Source: Gemmatimonadaceae bacterium (GTDB taxonomy: Bacteria; Latescibacterota; UBA2968; UBA8231). From it: 64,000 nucleotides of DNA. The position numbers were made by a program, and so were the translations under genes. Each line of letters opens with the position of its first letter. Positions within the stretch are counted from its first letter, which is position 1. The DNA lies in the NCBI GenBank assembly GCA_026706075.1, contig JAPOZM010000031.1, positions 124,001-188,000 of the forward strand, given 5' to 3'. Shown here in pieces: positions 58,952-64,000 of this stretch. The notes beneath the pieces were generated by a model. That model had not been told where the DNA came from. It did not search any database and worked only from the letters and a program-made list of their open reading frames with translations.

Positions 58952-59776
58952 ATGCCATTCTCCTACTGCCTGAACACCAGCACCATCCGCGCCGAAGGCC
59001 TCTCGATCCTGGACGCCATCGACACCGCCGCCGACGCCGGCTGGGACGGCATCGAGCCCTGGGTGCAGGAGCTGGACGACTGGGTCGCCGCCGGCGGCAC
59101 CCTGCAGCAGGTCCGCGACCGGGCGCGGGAGCGGGACCTCGCCATCGTCAACCTCATCGGCTTCCCGGAGTGGGCGGTCCCGGAGGACGACCGGCGGGCC
59201 CGGGGCCTGGAGGAGGCGAACCGCTGCTTCGAGATCGCCCGCGAGTTGGGATGCCCCCACGTGGCCGCGCCGCCCTCGGGGATCCAGGACCGCCGGGTGG
59301 AGCTGCGTCCCGTGGCCGAACGCTACGCTGCCCTGGTGGATCTGGCCGCCGAGTCGGGAGTGACCCCGCTGCTGGAGTTCTGGGGGATAGCTCAGACCCT
59401 GGGGACCGCGGGGGAGATGCTGCTGGTGGCCGCGGAGTGCGGGCGCCCGGGCGTGCTCATGTTGGCCGACATCTACCACATGTACAAGGGCAGCGGCCAC
59501 CACTTCGGCTTCGAGCACTTCGGCAGGGGCCGCCTGGGCCTCGTGCACGTGAACGACTACCCGGCCACCCCGGGGCGATCCGAGGTGACCGATGCCGACC
59601 GCGTCTATCCGGGGGACGGGCTGGCCCCATGGCCGCGGATCACGGCCACCCTCGAGGCCATCGGCTACGACGGCATGCTCTCCCTGGAGCTCTTCAACGA
59701 GGGCTACCGCGCCCGGGGTCCCGAGGCCGTGGCCCGGGAGGGGCTGGAGAAGCTGAAACGGTGCGTGGAGGGGTAG
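58952..59776 (+). CDS. Sugar phosphate isomerase/epimerase-like TIM-barrel protein
   Basis: A 274-residue xylose-isomerase-like barrel (AP endonuclease family 2). The start is MPFSYCLNTSTIRAEGLSI, then DAGWDGIEPWVQELDDW. Candidate metal ligands are Glu in LLEFWGIAQ, Asp-His in ADIYHMYKG, His in LVHVNDYP and Glu in LSLELFNEGY. These match the family's metal set. The substrate is a keto/aldose sugar or inositol derivative. ATG start; transcribed away from the GOLPH3 operon. Confidence 0.87.
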   Translation: MPFSYCLNTSTIRAEGLSILDAIDTAADAGWDGIEPWVQELDDWVAAGGTLQQVRDRARERDLAIVNLIGFPEWAVPEDDRRARGLEEANRCFEIARELGCPHVAAPPSGIQDRRVELRPVAERYAALVDLAAESGVTPLLEFWGIAQTLGTAGEMLLVAAECGRPGVLMLADIYHMYKGSGHHFGFEHFGRGRLGLVHVNDYPATPGRSEVTDADRVYPGDGLAPWPRITATLEAIGYDGMLSLELFNEGYRARGPEAVAREGLEKLKRCVEG

Positions 59777-59828
59777 GCCGGCTCGGAGGCGGGTCAACGG
59801 AGGAACCGGCGGCCGGATCCTCCCGTGT

Positions 59829-59841
59829 TATGTAGAACATA
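59829..59841. promoter_or_regulatory. Short palindrome in the gap before the unknown pair
   Basis: TATGT (59829-59833) and ACATA (59837-59841) flank AGA. This AT-rich palindrome stands out in GC-rich DNA and lies about 120 bases before the start of the next gene, in a region with TTGACA at 59905-59910. It is a possible operator; no regulator is known. Confidence 0.3.
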
Positions 59842-59904
59842 CGCCCCGCGGCGCCGTCCGTCAAATCGGGCGATTCACGTAACCTCAGTACTTACAGATA
59901 GTTA

Positions 59905-59910
59905 TTGACA
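59905..59910 (+). promoter_or_regulatory. TTGACA -35-like hexamer for the unknown gene pair
   Basis: A perfect TTGACA in an AT-richer patch (ACTTACAGATAGTTATTGAC). No convincing -10 lies 16-18 bases downstream; the best TA-rich spot, GCTATC near 59934, is too far. It may be a promoter of another sigma class. Confidence 0.25.
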
Positions 59911-59962
59911 TTCTCCGGCGACGGCTTTTCTTCGCTATCCCCCTTCGAAGGAGGTGGCTGGA

Positions 59963-60736
59963 ATGGCCGACGCCCATCACTCCTCTTCGTCCGAAACCGT
60001 CCACATCGAAGGATCGATCGTCCGCTCCGGGAAGTGGTCCGGCAAACTGGCCGAGCTGGCGGACGACAGCCGGCGGCTCGGCCAGTTGCTCTCCGAGGAG
60101 CGGGCCGACGAGGCCCGCGCCCTCCTGCGCTCCCGGTCCGCCGAGGAACAGGCGGCCCTCGTCGCCATCGACGCCGACCCCGAGCAGGTCCTGGCCCTGA
60201 CCGCCTCCGACGGGCGGGGCCTGCCCGCCTACAGCCGCGAGGTGGTCGACCGGCTTCCCTCCGAGGTGCTGGCCCGGCTCGCGGCCCCCGGCACCCGGCA
60301 CAGCCGCTACAACCCGGCGATCCTGCGGGCCATGTCGCCGCGGGTCTTCGACCGCACCGTCCGCGACGTGCTCGACCCCATCGACAACCCCGACCTGCGC
60401 ACGAGCGTCGCCTGGGAGTGGCTCGAGGCGGTCGCCGCCCTCCACGACCCCAATCAGGCGGCGGCACTGCTGCGCGCCGTCGACCCCGCGGCCCTGGAGG
60501 AGGCGGTCATGGACCGGCTGACCGACCTGAATCTGGGGCAGGTCGTGGGAGGTACCGAGGTCGCCTCCGTCAGCCTCTTCCAGACCATGACCGAGGGATT
60601 CGCCTGGACCCGGCCCTCCGACTACGTCGCCGACGCGGCCACCGCGGAGGTCCTCGACGCCCTCTGGGAGGCGGCGCCGGAGCTTCTGGCGTCGACCGTC
60701 GTCAACGCCACCCGCCGCCTCCACGGCACCGGATGA
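59963..60736 (+). CDS. Hypothetical protein, helical, coupled to next gene
   Basis: No confident family. The ATG at 59963 has GGAGGT seven bases upstream (strong). 257 residues, mostly helical, with two short repeats: VVDRLPSEVLARLAAPGT and AALLRAVDPAALEEAVMDRL. The order of leucine-rich helices recalls MgtE N-terminal-like or DUF6178-type repeats, but I cannot confirm this. No signal or membrane segment. It overlaps the next gene (ATGA) and is probably a partner of it. Confidence 0.75.
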   Translation: MADAHHSSSSETVHIEGSIVRSGKWSGKLAELADDSRRLGQLLSEERADEARALLRSRSAEEQAALVAIDADPEQVLALTASDGRGLPAYSREVVDRLPSEVLARLAAPGTRHSRYNPAILRAMSPRVFDRTVRDVLDPIDNPDLRTSVAWEWLEAVAALHDPNQAAALLRAVDPAALEEAVMDRLTDLNLGQVVGGTEVASVSLFQTMTEGFAWTRPSDYVADAATAEVLDALWEAAPELLASTVVNATRRLHGTG

Positions 60737-61680
60737 CCGGTCTCGCGCACCCCGATCTCAACCGGATCGCCGCCGGCACGGACCGCTTCCTCGGCAGGGT
60801 CCTGGTCATCGGCCGGGACCACGGGCGCCTGCCCCGCGGACTCGAGGACGGACTGGTGGCCTTCCTCCGCCTCCACGCCACGAACCATGCCCGGCGGTAC
60901 CGCACCGGGATCGCCGTCGACCGGGACTCCCTCGAGGCCGGCGTCAGGCAGGGATTCACCTGCGTGGAGGCGGGGCTCCAGGCCGCCGCCGGGGACGACG
61001 TGGAGCAGGCGATCGACCTGCTCGCCGCCGCCGACCTGGAGGACCTCCGCCGCCAGGGTTGGGAGCGGGCCTGGAACAGCCTCGACGAGATGCGCCGGGG
61101 GTCGGCCGCACACCTGGGCAGCCTCTGGTCGGCGCTGCTGGATGAGTGGACCCACGAGCTGGAACGCTGGACGACGCTGGTCCCCGAGTCCTGGACCGCC
61201 GCGGGAACGGGCGGCGCCCCGGAGCCGGTCGACCCGCCGGCGGAGCTCGCCCGCTACCTGCACGTGTCGGAGCGGGCCCGGTTCCTCGACAGCCTGCCCG
61301 AGGAAGCCCTCCGGCCCCTGTTGCGGCGGTGGCACCCCCCGGCCGACTTCCCGTTGCTCCTGCGGCAGCTGGTGGCGGCCCTGGCCCTGGACTGCCTGCG
61401 CCTGCCGGTGGCCCGGGCCGGCCTCCAGCGGTTCACGGGCTCCTGCTTCGAGGGCCGGGCCATGGGGGCCTCCACCCGGGCGAAGGTGCTGAAGCAGCTA
61501 GACAGCCATCTGCAGGCCCATCGGCCCGACGCAGATGGCGATCGCCCGACCCTGCCTCGCCCCGCGGACCGGGTCACGCTGCTGCAGGAGACGGCGGAGC
61601 AGATCGAACTGCTGGAGAGGGCTGACGCGGCCGGGCGGATCGGTCTGCTGCAGCTGCCGGGCCCCGGGCGCCGACATTGA
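60733..61680 (+). CDS. Hypothetical protein, partner of the upstream gene
   Basis: A 315-residue helical protein from an ATG overlapping the previous stop (ATGA). It has HGRLPRGLEDGLVAFLRLHA, GVRQGFTCVEAGLQAAAGDD and LEDLRRQGWERAWNSLDEMR as clear helices, and a weak match to DUF6178-type C-terminal regions, so the pair may be a split form of such a protein (tentative). No motif for an enzyme. The 3' end has an imperfect duplicate of its last codons about 100 bases downstream. Confidence 0.72.
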   Translation: MTGLAHPDLNRIAAGTDRFLGRVLVIGRDHGRLPRGLEDGLVAFLRLHATNHARRYRTGIAVDRDSLEAGVRQGFTCVEAGLQAAAGDDVEQAIDLLAAADLEDLRRQGWERAWNSLDEMRRGSAAHLGSLWSALLDEWTHELERWTTLVPESWTAAGTGGAPEPVDPPAELARYLHVSERARFLDSLPEEALRPLLRRWHPPADFPLLLRQLVAALALDCLRLPVARAGLQRFTGSCFEGRAMGASTRAKVLKQLDSHLQAHRPDADGDRPTLPRPADRVTLLQETAEQIELLERADAAGRIGLLQLPGPGRRH

Positions 61681-61794
61681 AACTGCTCAGGAGCGGCGCG
61701 GCGCAGATCACAGCTGCTGGAGAGGGCGGCGTCCCCAGGCGGGAACGGTCTGCGTGACTCTGCCGGACCCCGTCCCCGCGGGTGAGCCCCGGGC

Positions 61795-63495
61795 CTACCC
61801 GCGCAGGCGCCGGGTCTCCTCCTCGTTCACGGACCAGCCCTCGACGTCGACGGCCACGCCGTACTCCCGCCGGGCCGCCTCCACCGAGACCCGGCCCTGG
61901 CGCACGTCCTCCAGGACGGCCCGCGGGTCCCGCTCGAAGGGCGGGCCGTAGCCGCCGCCGCCCGGCAGCCGCAGGGTCACCCGCTGTCCGGGCTGGAGCA
62001 GGTACTTCCGCTTCGGGTGCAGGTCCGTGCCGTCGGAGAGCACCATCTGGCCCACGGCCCCGTCCCGGCCGCCGGCGAAGCCGCGGGCGGCACACCGGGT
62101 GCGGTCGTACATCGGCGAGTGCAGAGCCGGCTCGTCGCTGTCGACGGCGAGCACCATCTCCTGCCCGAGGCCGCCGCGGAATCGGCCGGCCCCGCCCGAG
62201 TCGGGGCGCAGGGCCCGCCTGAGCATCAGGGTCGGCGAGACCGACTCGATCGCCTCGGCCGGCACCCCGCGGATGCCGCTCGGGAAGGCCGTGGCCGACA
62301 GCCCGTCGGACGTGGGGCGGGCGCCCATGCCGCCGGCGGAGAAGAAGATGTAGGCGAAGAGCCGGCCGTCGGGGCCGCGGCCCTCCAGCTGGGTGTTCCA
62401 CAGGCCGGCGGAGCCGTCGGCGATGACGCGGCCGGGCATCACCTGGGACAGGGCGCCGAAGACCGCCTGGGAGAGGAAGTGGCCGATGAGGTGGCGGGCG
62501 CCGACGGCGCGGGGCCGGCGGGTGTTGAGGATCGAGCCCTCGGGGGCGGTCACCGTCACCGGCCGGAAGCTGCCCTCGTTGTTGGGCACGTGGGGGCTGA
62601 TGGCGCAGGCCAGGGGATAGGTGGTGTACGCGTGGGTGTAGTTGTAGACGACGTTGATCCCGCGGTCGACCTGGGGCGAGGTGCCGGCGTAGTCGACGAG
62701 CAGCCGCCGGCCCTCCACGGTCAGGGCGATGCGGATCACGAGAGGATCGTCGAAGCCGTCGATCTCCACCTCGTCCTCCCAGGTGCCGTCGGCCACCGCC
62801 TCGATGGCGTCGCCCGTGGCCTGCTCCGAACGCCCACGGATCTGCTCCCCGAGATCCTCCACGTCCTTCAGGCCGTACTCCTCCATCATCTCCGCCAGCT
62901 TGGCGGCGCCCACGTCGTTGCCGGCCTGCTGCGCGTAGAGGTCCCCCACCACCGCGTCGGGCTCCCGCACGTTGGCCCTGACGATGCGCACGAGGTCGTC
63001 GTTGATCCGCCCCTTGCGGAAGAGCTTCATGATCGGGATGGCCAGGCCTTCCTCGAAGACCTCGCGGGCGTCGGCGCCCAGGGTGCGGCCACCGATGTCC
63101 ATGGCGTGGCAGGTGTTGGCGAACCAGCCGATCCCCTCTCCGCCGTGGAAGACGGGGGTGACCACGGTGATGTCGTGGAGGTGGCCGGAGACCATCCAGG
63201 GGTCGTTGGTCAACAGGCTGTCCCCCGGCTCCAGGGAGTCGATCGGATGGGCCCGGACGAAGTGCCGGACGCCGGTGGCCATGGTGTTGATGTGCCCCGG
63301 CGTGCCGGTCACGGCCTGGGCGAGCATGTTCCCCCCGCGGTCGAAGATCCCGGCCGACAGGTCGCCCGCCTCGCGGACCACGGTGGTGAAGGAGGCGTGC
63401 ATCAGCGCCGCCGCCTGCTCGTTGACGATCGAGATCAGCCGGTTCCACAGCACCTCGAGGAGCACGGGATCCATGCCCGGCCGGGAGTCGCTCAT
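61795..63495 (-). CDS. Hydantoinase B/oxoprolinase family protein (HyuB-like)
   Basis: A 566-residue subunit of an ATP-dependent hydantoinase/5-oxoprolinase. The ATG at 63495 overlaps the hyuA stop. The N-terminal PVLLEVLWNRLISIVNEQAA and VREAGDLSAGIFDRGGNMLA, plus GDSLLTNDPWMVSGHLHDIT and NEGSFRPVTVTAPEGSILNT, match HyuB. The C-terminal LPGGGGYGPPFERDPRAVL is conserved. It opens cyclic amides such as hydantoins together with HyuA. Substrate specificity is unproven. Confidence 0.92.
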   Translation of the reverse strand: MSDSRPGMDPVLLEVLWNRLISIVNEQAAALMHASFTTVVREAGDLSAGIFDRGGNMLAQAVTGTPGHINTMATGVRHFVRAHPIDSLEPGDSLLTNDPWMVSGHLHDITVVTPVFHGGEGIGWFANTCHAMDIGGRTLGADAREVFEEGLAIPIMKLFRKGRINDDLVRIVRANVREPDAVVGDLYAQQAGNDVGAAKLAEMMEEYGLKDVEDLGEQIRGRSEQATGDAIEAVADGTWEDEVEIDGFDDPLVIRIALTVEGRRLLVDYAGTSPQVDRGINVVYNYTHAYTTYPLACAISPHVPNNEGSFRPVTVTAPEGSILNTRRPRAVGARHLIGHFLSQAVFGALSQVMPGRVIADGSAGLWNTQLEGRGPDGRLFAYIFFSAGGMGARPTSDGLSATAFPSGIRGVPAEAIESVSPTLMLRRALRPDSGGAGRFRGGLGQEMVLAVDSDEPALHSPMYDRTRCAARGFAGGRDGAVGQMVLSDGTDLHPKRKYLLQPGQRVTLRLPGGGGYGPPFERDPRAVLEDVRQGRVSVEAARREYGVAVDVEGWSVNEEETRRLRG

Positions 63496-64000
63496 GCCTT
63501 CGCTCTCCTGACGATGAGATGGCCGGCCCCATCCACTTCCAGGCCCCAGCCGGGGGGGACGACCGTGGTCGACTCGGCCTCCTCGACGATCGCCGGACCG
63601 GGGGCGCCGAACCCCGCCTCCAGGGCGTAGCGGTCGTACACGGGGGTCTCCCCGGCGTCGTTTCCCGGCCTCTCGAACCGGACCCGGCGCGCGGCCTTCT
63701 CCGCGGAGCCGGGCCCCTCGGGCTCCTGGTGCAGCCGTCCCAAGGCCGGGCGGGGTCCCGAGACCGTGGTGCGCCAGTGCATGCACTGCACGTCCACCCC
63801 CTCGCACGTGCGCCCGTAGAGCCGGGTGTACTCGCGGTCGAAGTCGGCCTGCAGCCGCTCCATGGCCGGCGGGTCGAGGTCGCCGCCGGAGACGGGCACC
63901 CGGATCTCGTGGCCCTGACCCACGTAACGCAGATCCGCCGTCCGCTCCACCTGCACCTCCCCCGGGGCGACGCCGGCCTCGGTCACGATGCGGCGGCCCT
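63492..64000 (-). CDS. Hydantoinase A/oxoprolinase family protein (HyuA-like), partial
   Basis: Only the C-terminal part of the gene is in the window; the frame remains open to base 64000, so the 5' end lies beyond. The residues DREYTRLYGRTCEGVDVQCM, LEAGFGAPGPAIVEEAESTT and VVPPGWGLEVDGAGHLIVRR are typical of the HyuA C-terminal domain. The HyuB gene follows with an ATGA overlap. The ATP-binding N-terminal half cannot be checked. Confidence 0.9.
   Translation of the reverse strand, partial: GRRIVTEAGVAPGEVQVERTADLRYVGQGHEIRVPVSGGDLDPPAMERLQADFDREYTRLYGRTCEGVDVQCMHWRTTVSGPRPALGRLHQEPEGPGSAEKAARRVRFERPGNDAGETPVYDRYALEAGFGAPGPAIVEEAESTTVVPPGWGLEVDGAGHLIVRRAKA

Overview
The window is dense, very GC-rich DNA (roughly 70% G+C by eye) with about 56 protein genes, short intergenic gaps and many 1-4 base stop/start overlaps. 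I see no rRNA, tRNA, CRISPR array, transposase or phage gene. A TonB-dependent receptor, an outer-membrane-type lipoprotein and Sec signal peptides indicate a Gram-negative (diderm) bacterium. A WD40 protein ends in a domain with a YPNTPNPFN motif, which is typical of secreted proteins of the FCB group and related candidate phyla. Together with three phytanoyl-CoA-dioxygenase-like enzymes, an RraA-like protein, a HyuA/HyuB pair, and ceramidase-like and M19-like hydrolases, this recalls uncultured groups such as Latescibacterota. That placement is inference, not proof.

Layout. 0-4.2 kb (+): a three-subunit molybdenum hydroxylase (FAD, 2Fe-2S and Mo subunits) followed by a MoaD/ThiS-like sulfur carrier and a PhyH-type dioxygenase. 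5-9.7 kb (-): argC, tatD, UDP-glucose dehydrogenase, dTDP-glucose dehydratase and dut, divergent from an RluA-like pseudouridine synthase across an AT-rich promoter region. 10.8-13.4 kb (-): four overlapping genes (lectin-like protein, APH-fold kinase, DUF5069, FNR-like reductase). 13.4-16 kb (-): modABC molybdate transporter, which could feed the molybdenum enzyme at the left edge. 16-18.6 kb (+): M42 peptidase and murD. 18.6-19.7 kb (+): a poorly coding segment with a promoter, a possible small ORF and a strong terminator, then a 60-residue helix-turn-helix protein with its own terminator. 19.7-24.8 kb (+): two ABC half-transporters with unusual N-terminal extensions plus a DUF1854 protein. 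24.8-33.6 kb (+): RraA-like protein, TonB receptor, two methyltransferases, PhyH, an epimerase-like protein, a hydrolase and a P-loop kinase.

33.6-46.2 kb: secreted or carbohydrate-related genes (Kelch propeller, LamG/glycosidase-like protein, SIS-like protein, ceramidase-like protein, putative glycosidase, CBM-like protein), with an SDR, kbl, a double GNAT protein and a third PhyH. 46.2-53.1 kb (-): WD40 protein with sorting-like tail, MFS-GNAT fusion, MFS, SGNH hydrolase and repeat lipoprotein. 53.2-58.8 kb (-): a compact six-gene operon (GOLPH3-like, propeller, FAD amine oxidase, variant M19 dipeptidase, APH-fold kinase, membrane protein). 58.9-64 kb: a sugar-isomerase-like TIM barrel, two coupled unknown genes, then hyuB and the truncated hyuA.

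The most distinctive observations are: the sulfur carrier with residues beyond its Gly-Gly; the ABC/DUF1854 operon with PH-like and zinc-ribbon extensions; the pseudouridine synthase without the usual Asp; the M19 protein without its HxD; the MFS-GNAT fusion; the bacterial GOLPH3 homologue; and the small-gene locus at 18.6-19.1 kb.
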